Positions 47,081-57,520 of a stretch of DNA of 64,000 bases are shown here, piece after piece. The DNA lies in assembly GCF_046630445.1 (NCBI RefSeq), contig NC_092335.1, positions 315,442,501 to 315,506,500 on the forward strand. Reading direction: 5' to 3'. Under the pieces are notes generated by a model. It was not told the origin of the DNA, made no database searches, and saw only the letters and a program-made list of their open reading frames with translations. Position 1 is the first letter of the stretch. The number at the start of each line of letters is the position of its first letter. The translations under genes and the position numbers were made by a program. This stretch comes from Rutidosis leptorrhynchoides (Eukaryota > Streptophyta > Magnoliopsida > Asterales > Asteraceae).

Positions 47081-48735
47081 GTACTTTCTTATTTATTACA
47101 AATTAACCATATAACTTTTCACTTATTATAAATTAACTATAATTATTATTGTTGTTGTTACTATTAATAAAACTGTTATTATTTTGTGTTTTAAAGAAAC
47201 TTTGATTTTATTTTATCCATATCAATTTATGTACTTTGCTTCTAATTTTTACCTTTTTTCTCGATCGAATTTAGCTAGCGTTTGCCTGCGGTAACTTGAG
47301 GACACCCCTGCTCGTTATTATTAGAGTGCTCCTGACGGTAATGTACTTCCTCCCCATGACTAGCTGCCACATCAGCACTTCATTTCCAGGAGTAACCAGG
47401 ACTAAACACTACCAACAATAACATACTTACTCATAAAAATTGAGATCCACTATATTATTTAATTAATTCAATGTACAAGTATATACAAGCAATAAGTACC
47501 ACTTAATATTCCATATCCCTCCTTCTTCTAATCTGCTTAAGAAAGAAATTAAACAAGGCAAATGAGGAGGGCGGCTCCAGGGCGGCACCCAGGGTTGGCC
47601 GCTGTCATGGGCGTCGTAGAGGGCGGTGTCCCGGGCGGTGTGCACCACTGCATTGGGAACACTCTTATTGTAAACTTAATATTAAAATATATTAAATTAT
47701 ATAGTAGGATCATAATATTATAGCCATATATCATTGTACATTCGTGTGAGTTGATTGCGACTCTTGTTAACCTAGTTTTCTAAAGAAATACTTCATACAT
47801 GCCATGTAGCGAGGCGGATCTAGTAGAGCTTGAGTGGTAACAAGGGACACCAGTAAAATACGCGAAGTAGTAGAACAATATTTGAGTTTTTAACTAGTGA
47901 AACCAGTGGAAAAATGTGGATTCAGATTAGTGCAACCGGGGTCAGGTGCACTCCGTGGCTAAATTTTTATTTTTGTGAAATTTTATGTGTTTTTATAGAA
48001 GAAAATGGTGGAAGATGCATAAATTCGAAGGTTCGAAGGAAAAAAAGATAGAGCAAGAAAGAAGAGAAATGGACATGAGGTAAGAGAAAAGGGTTTGCAG
48101 TGGTGGCCCATTTGTTTCTTTTAAGTAATTTATTCATACGAAGTATTATCTTTCATCTACATGGATGTCACATGAACCACACAGATTATTAATATTATTA
48201 CTTTATTAATATCATATCTAAATTTAATAAAAATAATAATAATAATACTTGGTAGTGTAATAAATAAGGAGTATATTAAGGCCCGGTTTACTTTGGGCTT
48301 AATTGGACTTAATAGTTTACAGAGATTATTCGCTAAGAAATATTTCTTGTTTACTTTTGAACTTAATTTTTTAATTATTCCTTATTAAGGGATCATTTGG
48401 TAATGCTCAAAAGCGCTGTTGTCCCCCTATAGTCAACAGATTAATGAGTTTTTTCAATCCTAACCTCTCACCCTCCTTTTCCTTTGCTCGTAAGATTAAT
48501 GAGGAAACTTGATTTTATTTTACCGTCAATTTGAGCAAATTTGAAGTCAAATTCATCTTCAGTTTGAGAAAATTTGTAGTCAAATTCACCTTCATAAAGT
48601 GCTTTAATTACGTATGTCAAACTTTATTTCATGTTTAGGGACGTAATATTTTTTACTTTGAAAAATAAAAATTATCAATTGTAGACATCATAGGAGGTGT
48701 TATACAGGTGAGTTTGTGTGTTATGACTTATTAAC
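47081..48735. other. Unassigned AT-rich region with transposon scraps
   Basis: No gene found. A GC-rich patch at 47560-47650 holds several GGGCGG units and ends GGTGTGCACCACTGCA, possibly the end of a DNA transposon. 47806-47970 contains AGGCGGATCTAGTAG and GGGACACCAGTAAAATA, which resemble the MITE at 53139-53449. Gene predictions in this stretch are short and have no motif. Confidence 0.4.
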
Positions 48736-50229
48736 TGATTATGCGTTTCGTGTTCAACTTATAATGATAAAAAAAACAATGATAAAACACATAACCAATT
48801 AACACAAACGCCAGTACAACAATAACCCGATCATTATAGCAACTAGCAAGTATTTAGTCATGGTTCGTTCCACATGGAGCAATTTATATGAATCTCAAAA
48901 CACTAGTAATTATCCTAAGTTGATTGGGGGAATTTTGATAAAGTGTTGATTAAACTAATACTAAACTAAGAGAGAGATTAACAATTAAGAGAGAAATGTG
49001 CCTACTTGATTGTTAAACCTTTTGCCATGGATTATCCCTTTCATTTGTCACACAACGATGTTTTAAACATAAAGTTTTATTTCAATCTCCTAATCTTCAT
49101 AAAACTTTGAATCAATCAAAACTCATTAACTCCCGTAGACTCGTTTTAAAAGATTACAACTGTGTTATGAGAGAACTCATTGAAACATCAGTTTTAGATT
49201 AAAATCCCTTAAAATTCTTTAATTATCAAAATCCCTTAAGATAATCAAACACTACCATGTTGAATAAAAGCCAATTGAAAACCAATCCAAACCAAGAACT
49301 CAATCCCTTGAAATACCCAATTTGTTTGTCTAGATCACCAAAGATGTTGAAGTACAAATTTCTTCACTAATCAAATCCCTAAGAAAAGCTAGGCAACTTA
49401 TATAATCAAAGTAAAGCTTTCAACAATCAAAGTAATGGATTTTCAACCAAGCACAATAATCATCAACTCATTCAAACGCCCAATTCATAAAATTAGGGCC
49501 AAATCCAAGCACCAAGTTTACAAATCAAGTGAACACAAGTAATCTAAGCTATAATCATTGCATAAAAAAGAAATAACAATAATTCATTATTACAACTAAA
49601 ATGGAGAAAAGATACTACCAAAATGGAGAAGAAACACTAGAATGGAGAATGGATGATGGAAATGGACAATCTTCATGGATTTAGAGTTGGAAGCTTGAAA
49701 TTAGCATTCATTTTGATGGAATCATGATTGGAACCCTTTTAGGGCTCCAAAACGACCTAAGGGTGCGGCTCTCTTCAACAAAAACTCCAAAAATCGTATT
49801 TATAGTTGAGCTGAAATTCTGGCTGAAAACAGGTATGGAATGATGTTCCAGAAAGTAGAACGTCATTCCAGAAAGTGGAACCACGTTCCCGAAACTTCCT
49901 AGAAATCCCATTTTTTCTCTGTTCACCAAATCATCATTTTCTTCACATAGGAACGTCGTTCTTGGCTTTTGGAATGCCGTTCTTGGATGTGAATTGACTT
50001 TTTTACCCCGAAACTTCACTTGGTTCATTCCTTAAACCCAATGGTTGATTCTTTAACTCACAAAATCCACTAAATCGAGTGCATTTTGTCAATTTTACAC
50101 CAAGTAAGGCTTTTGACCTTGAACCAACATATAACCACAATTCCTTCAATTAACGTTCACAAACCATCAAAACTAAATAAAACGAGAAAGATATTATGAG
50201 GATAAATATGTGTAATTCTAACAATATTA
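48736..50229 (-). mobile_element. Element 4 3' LTR
   Basis: 1494 bp. Compared with the 5' LTR it keeps about 165 bp near 48860-49025 that the other copy has lost, and lacks the MITE. TATAAATA box on the minus strand (49797-49804) and palindromes at 49837, 49857, 49877, 49950 and 49971. Confidence 0.9.
49797..49983 (-). promoter_or_regulatory. LTR promoter core of element 4 (3' LTR)
   Basis: GGAATGATGTTCC, AGAACGTCATTCC and GGAACCACGTTCC start at 49837, 49857 and 49877 (20-bp steps). GGAACGTCGTTCT and GGAATGCCGTTCT start at 49950 and 49971 (21). The TATA box is 33 bp from the first unit. Several differences from the 5' LTR copy are C-to-T or G-to-A at CpG. Confidence 0.7.
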
Positions 50230-50874
50230 AAATGATGCAAGTATGAAATGGTGTAGATTAGGAAGTCTCCTACACCAAGTGAAACACAATTCAGAAGACT
50301 TAACTTTCTCAAATGATGGACTCGACCGATCAAGAGTGTTAACTTGTTTCATTTAACCACTCGGTTTTGTTGCACAACATGGAAGACTTTACTTCCTCAA
50401 GAAAGGTGGAGTTGATTCACCATAAAAGGTAAGTTATGGCTTTATTTGACCAAATTTTTTCACTTAATTCAATAAGTTACTTGGGAAAATTTTAAAATTT
50501 TGTGATAATTTTATAAAAATAAGTCCACTAGAATTTATCTCCCCCTCCCACACACACACACTTGAGATCATGTAATGCCCTCATTACATGAATCGAAATA
50601 AGGTTATAAATTCGAGAGGACAAAATGAAAATGGAAGAGAAATAGTGATACCCGAAAACAAAGGCCATTTTCACAAGTTATTATCAAATTGCATAAAGTT
50701 ATCTTATCAAAACCGCATCACCAAACTACCTTTTTGCTTTGATTTTGATTAACGAGTCTTTGTCTTGACTCGTCCTCGTATTCTTAACATTCCTTATCGG
50801 GGTGGTCCTCCCCCATACTTTATCGGACAACATGTAAAATAGGTGGAAAAAGGTCCACGAATCAAGAGAGTGAG
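50230..50874. other. 3' non-coding end of element 4
   Basis: No gene. It contains the minus-strand hairpin CATGTAAT...ATTACATG (50569-50590) followed by AAGTGTGTGTGTG, the counterpart of the hairpin and PPT-like motif in the nested element. Confidence 0.6.
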
Positions 50875-52158
50875 CTAATCATTAACCCCTCGGGTGGTGT
50901 ATATGAAATCTATAAGAATCTTCTTCATTAGCATTAAGAAGATTGAACCAACCCAAAAGTCAATAATTGACTCTCTTCCAAACCCGATTTTGAACACGAG
51001 GTTTTCTTTCTTAATCGGCTCACGCCAAAATTGTTCATTAACCTCGAGTTGCAAAACCTCATTAATAACATCAATATCATACCCGAGAGGATTGTTGTAT
51101 ACTTTAAGGACCTCGGGTACGATATCTTCACCATCATCATCATTATCCTCATCACTATCATCATCACTAACATCTTCACTAACCCTGAGTGGATTATCAT
51201 AGACTTTAAAAACATCTGGCGTTAGTAAAGCTTCAATTAATTCATCGTTTTCCTCATCACTTTCATCATCTTCATCAAATTCATCATCCTCATAATCTTC
51301 ATCCTCTTCAATATCCTCACATTCACCATTATCCTTCTCATCATCTTCATCATTGGTTATCAAAGATTTGGGTACTTGTACAACCTCCGCCACTTCATTC
51401 TTGTTGTAAAAACTTATATCGTCATCATCATCGTACAAGATCCAATTTCGTAACCGGGAAGTGGAGACTACGGGTGAGGTGGGTGGTGAAATGGTAGTGA
51501 ATACAAAATCTTCAACTAAAGGGAGCATGGAACTCACGGTTTTCTCTAAGATTTGAATTGAAGCTTGTTGAATTTCTAACATTTCCGTCAAATCTTTTCT
51601 CTCTTGAATTAGAGCCTCCATACGGTTAAGGTGGGTTCTCATGACGTTTAAGAATAACTCTAGTAAATTCGGATCGATCTCCTCTTGTTGTTGATTTTGA
51701 AATTGAAATTGAGGAGAATCCCATATCGAGTTATCCCCCTCATAAAAAAAGTCCATTGGTTAACCAAAAGAGTCAAAATTAGAAATGGGACCATTATCAC
51801 AAGGTTGATCCATAGAGGAAAAATTATTCATAGAATTGTAATCATAATCTTCGTTTGGATAACTCCCATCATAAGTATCATAATAACCATTCGGCTCAAA
51901 ATTAGCTTGTCATTGATTCATGTAACTGTTGTCATTCATACACCCATTATCATGATTATCCATGTAACCATCATTCACATACCCATATCCATTATTCATA
52001 CCCAAATAATCACCATTATTGCCCAAATAACCATTATCATCGTTCATGCCCAAATAACCATCATTCATATCCGTATAACTTGAGTCTTGCATTAATTGTT
52101 GATCATCATTCATGGTTCTTGACATAAAGTAGTCATACAAAGCATCATACTCTTCCAT
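50875..52158 (-). pseudogene. Element 4 gag-derived acidic protein (two stops)
   Basis: One frame of about 427 codons from ATG 52158, broken by TGA 51910-51912 and a TAA just before 51756. The N-terminus has repeated Tyr/Gly/Asn units (GYLGMN, GYLGNN, DYLGMN, GYGYVN). The second part has a coiled stretch IQQASIQILEKTVSSM, like the gag coiled segment of element 2 and the nested element, then a very acidic region (runs of D and E). Within it DVFKVYDNPLRVSEDV and EVLKVYNNPLGYDIDV form a two-copy repeat. It lacks the gag core, zinc knuckle and protease. A truncated gag used in trans is a guess. Confidence 0.65.
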
Positions 52159-52300
52159 CTAGCTTAATCACACCACAAACAAGCAAGTACTTTCTGAATA
52201 CAAGAAAATATAAAGAAAAGTAACTTTTGCAAGAATGAAATGCTTACAAAAGGATTGAACAACTACTAGCAAATATTTCAAAATCCAATTAAAAACCGCT

Positions 52301-52316
52301 CTCCGTCAGTGGCAAC
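52301..52316 (-). promoter_or_regulatory. Element 4 primer-binding site (decayed)
   Basis: Minus strand TGTTGCCACTGACGGAG followed by AGCGG. Same context as element 2 (CCGCTCCCCGGCAGCGG on the + strand) with several changes. Confidence 0.6.
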
Positions 52317-53138
52317 AAAAAGTTGTTTACGTGTTTCATGTTCAACTTATAATGATATAAAAACAACGATAAAACACTTAACCAATTAACACAAATGCCC
52401 GGGCAACAATAACCCAATCATTATAGCAACTAGCAAGTATTCAGTCAAGGTTCAGCATGGATTAACCCTTTCATTTGTCACACAACAATGTTTTAAACAT
52501 AAAGTTTTATTTCAATCTCCCAATCTTCATAAAACTTTGAATCAATCAAAACTCATTAACTCTCGTAGACTCGTTTTAAAAGATTACAACTATGTTATGA
52601 GTGAAATCATTGAAACATCAGTTTTGGATTTAAATCCCTTAAAATCCTTTAATTATCAAAATCCCTTAAAATAATCAAATAGTACCATGTTGAATAAAAG
52701 CCAATTGAAAACCAATCCAATCCAAGAACCCAATCCCTTGAAATTCCCAATTTGTGTGTATAGAACACCAAAGGTGTTGAATTACAAATTGCTTCACTAA
52801 TCAAATCTCTAAGAAAAGCTAGGCAACTTATTATATAATCAAAGTAAAGCTTTCAACAATCAAAGTAATGGATCTTCAACCAAGCACAATAATCATCAAC
52901 TCATTCAAACACCCAATTCATAGATTAGGGCAAAATCCAAGCACCAAGTTTACAAATCAAGTGAACACAAGTAATCTAAGCTGTAATCATTGCATAAACA
53001 AGAAATAAATCAAAGAAATAACAATCATTCATCATTACAACTAAAATGGAGAAAAGATACTACCAAAATGGAGAAGAAACACTAGAATGAAGAATGGATG
53101 ATAGAAATGAAGAATCTTTATGGATTTAGAGTTGAGAG

Positions 53139-53449
53139 CAAGGGCGAATCTAGTAAGTGTCCCGTGGGGTCACGGAAAACCACTAGTTTAATTTTTTTTT
53201 AGTAGAAATCACTATTTAAAAAATATAGGACACCAGTAAATTTAATTGTAGGACCCCGTATATTTTTGAGATTTATAGTTAACATTTTAAATTGTATAGA
53301 AAATCACTAAATTTAACTACTCGGACCCCATAATTTTTTTTAATTTATAGATTTATGAAAGTAAACTACCACTAAAACATCATTCAAATATAATTAGTAC
53401 TGAAAAAAATTCAGGACCCCATTGAGTTATAATTCTGGAATCGCCACTG
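53139..53449. mobile_element. hAT-type MITE
   Basis: 311 bp with imperfect terminal inverted repeats (CAAGGGCGAATCTAG and, reversed, CAGTGGCGATTCCAG) and an 8-bp duplication GTTGAGAG (53131-53138 and 53450-53457). Absent from the sister LTR at the matching position, which proves the insertion. No coding capacity. The next base C is also shared, so a 9-bp duplication (Mutator type) cannot be fully excluded. Confidence 0.8.
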
Positions 53450-53560
53450 GTTGAGAGCTTGAAATTAGCCTTTAACTTGGTGGAATCATGATTGGAACCC
53501 TTTTAGGGCTCCAAAACGGCTTAAGGGTGCATCTCTCTTCAACAAAACCCCCAAAAATCA

Positions 53561-53767
53561 TATTTATAGTCGAGCTGAAATTGTGGCTGAAAACAGGTCT
53601 GGAACGACGTTCCAGAAAAAGGAACTCCGTTCCAAAAAGTGGAACTCCGTTCCAGAAAGTGGAACCATGTTCATGAAACTGCCTAGAAATTCCTTTTTTG
53701 TTTTGTTCACCAAATCATCATTTTCTTCACATAGGAACGCCGTTCTTAACTTTTGGAACGCCGTTCT
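53561..53767 (-). promoter_or_regulatory. LTR promoter core of element 4 (5' LTR)
   Basis: GGAACGACGTTCC (53601), GGAACTCCGTTCC (53621 and 53641), GGAACCATGTTCA (53661), then GGAACGCCGTTCT (53734 and 53755). TATAAATA lies 33 bp from the first on the minus strand. Confidence 0.75.
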
Positions 53768-54017
53768 TAGTTGTGAATTGAATATTTGACCTCAAAACTT
53801 CACTTAGTTCATTCCTTAAACCCAATGGTTGATTCCTTAACTCACAAAATCCACTAAATCGAGTGCATTTTGTCAATTTTACACCAAGTAAGGGTTTTTG
53901 ACCTTGAACTAACATATAACCACAATTCATTCAAATAACGTTCACAAACCATCAAAACTAAATAAAAAGAGAAAGATATTGTGAGGATAAATATGTATAA
54001 TTCGAGCAATATCATTA

Positions 54018-54124
54018 ACCATGATACGTGTTTGTAAAATATACAAGTAGGTTTATGTGATACGATGACTTATGAACCATGATATGTGTTTGTAAAATAT
54101 ACCAGTAGGTTTATGTGATACGAT
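54018..54124. repeat. 58-bp tandem duplication
   Basis: ACCATGATACGTGTTTG... at 54018 recurs with few changes at 54076; the second copy is incomplete. Confidence 0.8.
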
Positions 54125-54277
54125 ATGTGTTTATTTGAGAATAAATAAATTTTATATTAGTAGGAGTGTAAAATGTAAAATAGATATAAATGTTTTAATC
54201 AGTAGAAAAATATACAGTATAATCTTAACTCAAAAGCTTAATATGGTCATTTACTATCATTAGTCAATTCGTTCATC
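54125..54277. other. Short unassigned spacer
   Basis: AT-rich, no gene or motif seen. Confidence 0.5.
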
Positions 54278-56541
54278 TGTAGCGACCCGACAAAATCGTC
54301 ATTGACGGTGCCGTCTACTTAGGTCCCGTTACGTGGTCATAAGTCTTTAAAACAACGTTTGACCAAAAAATATGTCGCATTCATTTCAAAAGCAAGGATG
54401 TTTCAAGGTTTACAAAGTAGTTCAATGACTAGTTACATTACAACGTTTAAAGTACAATTGAAACATATGCGACACAATTTAAAGAAAGTCAAAAGACGCT
54501 CCACGTATGCATGTATACTTGACATCCAAGCAAGTATCAAAAAGTATAGTGAGGAAGCATGTATCACCTAGTATTCATGGACCTGAAAAAAACATAGAAA
54601 ATCTGTCAATGAAAAACGTTGGTGAAATCATAGGTGTATTTACAAAGTATGTTTTTAAACCACAAGATTTAGTATAAAGTGAATATCAAGCGTATACATC
54701 CCAAAAGATGTTATTTGTATCACGAGCACTCAATTACCAAAGCTTAACTGAATCTTACCTCTGCATAATAGTGTTAGAACCTACACTATATACCGAAAAT
54801 ACATTTCATCCATCTGGATGAGGGTTCATCAAACTCGTATGGCAACACACCATAAGTTCACGCTTACACCCTACAAGTGTAACTGATGATAATTGGAATT
54901 GAGGATTTTTGTTCTAACTCGTATGTATCTTTGCTTTCGTATTTGTGTTCAAAGTATAAAAGTATAAATCGTTTATGTTTTCTCATCCCACGTATAAGTA
55001 TAAAAGAGTAAAAGTGGGACTATAATCTCACCTTGAGTGCACGAATGTAAATGTACTTCACAAAGTAAACGTGTGCAAGAAAGAATGCTAGTCTCGACCT
55101 AAATAATAGGTTGTATCAATATCGGTAAGCATGAAGTTGGTCAAAGTGTTCAATTAGTCCTATGGCTCGTTACGACTCGATTAATAGATAGCATGTGAAT
55201 CACGATGTCAAGTTTCATGCAAGATACAAGTATAAAAGCATGTTAGAACGATTGAATAAGTATTCGATTAAGTTTGAATAAAAGTCAACTTTGGTCAAGT
55301 CAAAGTCAACGAAAAAGTCAACACGTTCGGGTCGGGTCCGGAACTATTTTTCTGAGGTTTTTAATCATATATAAGCATGTTGGCCAAGTTTCATGTTAAT
55401 CGGAGGTGCGTAGCATAGTTAGAATTAAACGAAAAAGTGAAATTTTGGACAGCCGGGTTTGGAGCGCCGCTCAAGGTATTGGAGCGCCGCTCCATGTATC
55501 TATTCAGCAATCTTGGCAGTTTGAACACTTAATGCACGAATTCAACTTCAAACAATCATAACTAATGAACCGTAAACATTCAAAACACGTATCTTATATC
55601 GTTGGAAAGGTAATTTAACGAGGAATACAACTAAACACTTTTCATCACACAAAAATATCATTTACAATAACCGAATTCTCGTCAAGTGATCATTAAAGGT
55701 TCATTATCAAGGTTTCAAGTTCACAAAATGCATAAGATGATTCGGGAACTTAATACACATATATAATACGCCGTTTCGTAGGTAATTACGCATACAATAC
55801 TACTAAACACTTACAAACAATATTGCAAGGCTTTTAATGCATCAAAGATCACATTTAAGGCCACCAAACCCTAACTAACAATCATAAAATCCTTAATCAT
55901 GTTAATGAGACTTTTCCAAGTCAACTTACATACCAAATTGAATCTAGTGATGCTAGTAACACATTTAATACATGCACTTTTAACATCTAACAACATATGA
56001 TCAATCAAAACTCAAGATCAAACACACCCATTTCAAGTTTAAGCTAGTTACATCAAAATGACAAGAACAAGCATACAAATCATATATTCATGTTAGACTT
56101 GAGCCATAGACACTAATTAACCCTTTTATAAGTTAAAAACATCAAGAACAAAAGATTTAGTGTTTTTAGAAAGTTACCCAAACGAGATGAGATTAGTATG
56201 GATTCGAAGAGGAAGATGCGAGGATTTCAAATATGTAATTTGTTTAAATTGATGCTTGCTAGATCTTGAATAGATGATGAATCTTTGTTTGAATGTTTGA
56301 GAGCAAAAAGGAGGTGGAAGTATTAATTGGGTGAAAGAATGAATGGAGGAGGGAGCTTGACTAGTTGACCTAGTCAACTAGTTTGGCTCCTTGGCAAGTT
56401 TAGTTCCTCAAGTTTGAATCGGGTGCGTGAATTACCTAAACGAGATATTTTAAAACGCGTATTAACGGAAGATGTTATAATTATATAACGGACTTTAAAA
56501 TAGTATAACGGAAGGTAAACGGAAAAAGGCGGGATATTACA
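54278..56541. mobile_element. Solo LTR of a TGTAGCGACCCGAC family
   Basis: 2264 bp from TGTAGCGACCCGACAAAATC to GCGGGATATTACA. Either end could be the 5' end, since TGTAATATCCCGCC also looks like an LTR start, so orientation is left open. The flanking 5-mers (TCATC and TTCAA) do not match cleanly, so the duplication has decayed or the edges are slightly off. It has two palindromes at 55461 and 55481, and four AACGG motifs near the right end. No gene. Confidence 0.7.
55461..55493. repeat. Palindrome pair GGAGCGCCGCTCC
   Basis: GGAGCGCCGCTCA (55461-55473) and GGAGCGCCGCTCC (55481-55493), 20 bp apart. Same build as in elements 2 and 4 (6-bp arms, one-base centre) with a different sequence. No clear TATA box beside it. 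Confidence 0.85.
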
Positions 56542-57520
56542 TTCAACATAAAAAATAAACAACAATTGTTATTCTCTTCTTACTGCACATAACTTTTCAT
56601 TATTCATATTGTCATCTATATCCATACAGAACTTAATAAAAAAAAAGTAAACAGGTAAGTACTTTCTCTAAATTATGTTTATGTTTATGTTTATTATGAA
56701 ATGTCTTATACATTGGGAATTTTACTAACATATTAACATTTAGATGTATTTCTAATCTTGTTTTTAAATAAAAATATTTTGCTCCCGTTAAAAATTTTTT
56801 TAGATCCGCCACTATGGATGAATAGTGTAAATTTTTTTAGATGACACTATTAAAATAAGTTATCTAGTAATTTTTTTTTTAATTAGTGATACCAGTGATT
56901 AATATTCTTAGCTTCGCTACTCCCTGTTTGATTGGGTGTTCAAAGTACAAACTTTCAAAAAATAGGGATTATTAATATTAATATTAATTAATACATTGGG
57001 AATTTTACTAACATATTAACATTTTGATGTATTTCTAATCTTGTTTTTAAATAAAAATATTTTGCTCCCGTTAAAAAAAATTCTAGATCCTCCACTATGG
57101 ATGAATAGTGTAAATTTTTTTAGATGACAATATTAAAATAAGTTATCTAGTAATTTTTTTTATAATCAGTGACACCAGTAATTAATATTCTTAGCTTCGC
57201 CACTCCCTGTTTGATTGGGTGTCCAAAGTACAAACTTTCAAAAAATAGGGATTATTAATATTAATTAATATTAATATTAATATTAATTAATAATTAATTT
57301 AATATGGGTGTAATTTTAAAAGTAAAAGACGATTAAAGTGAAAAAAGTCAAAAGTTAAAGGACTAAACATGCAATATATCACTTATGAATACATTCAAAC
57401 CAAACGCACACTCTCACATTCAAAAATTTTGAAATCTTAAATCCCCCAAACCAACCAATACCGCGTTCATCAATTTGAATCCTAAATCTTTCAACCACAC
57501 AAAATCATCAGCTAACAGTA
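56542..57520. other. Upstream region of the kinesin gene
   Basis: AT-rich, with a 283-bp tandem duplication (56711-57276). Nearer the gene (57400-57520) the sequence is CA-rich without upstream ATGs in good context, consistent with a 5' UTR. No convincing TATA box. Confidence 0.5.
56711..57276. repeat. 283-bp direct tandem duplication
   Basis: CATTGGGAATTTTACTAAC begins at 56711 and again at 56994. The copies differ at a few sites. Each carries AGATCC(G/T)CCACTATGG and GTGA(T/C)ACCAGT, end motifs like those of the MITE family in this window. Confidence 0.85.

Larger units (their letters stand above)
48736..54014 (-). mobile_element. Element 4: 5.3-kb non-autonomous Athila-related retrotransposon
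   Basis: Target duplication TTAAC (48731-48735 and 54015-54019). LTRs at 48736-50229 (3') and 52324-54014 (5'); the 3' LTR edge has mutated to TATTA. The internal region is only about 2.1 kb and encodes one gag-related protein; there is no protease, RT or integrase. The PBS (52301-52316) is a decayed form of that of element 2. Termini and LTR sequence resemble element 2, so it may have used proteins from such a relative. Confidence 0.9.
52324..54014 (-). mobile_element. Element 4 5' LTR
   Basis: 1691 bp, including a 311-bp MITE (53139-53449) and missing about 165 bp present in the other LTR. TATAAATA box at 53561-53568 (minus strand). Palindromes start at 53601, 53621, 53641 and 53661 (exact 20-bp steps) and at 53734 and 53755. 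Confidence 0.9.

Noticed and set aside
47463-47734. Two Pro/Ala-rich frames
   Set aside because: Driven by the GC-rich patch; no start context or domain.
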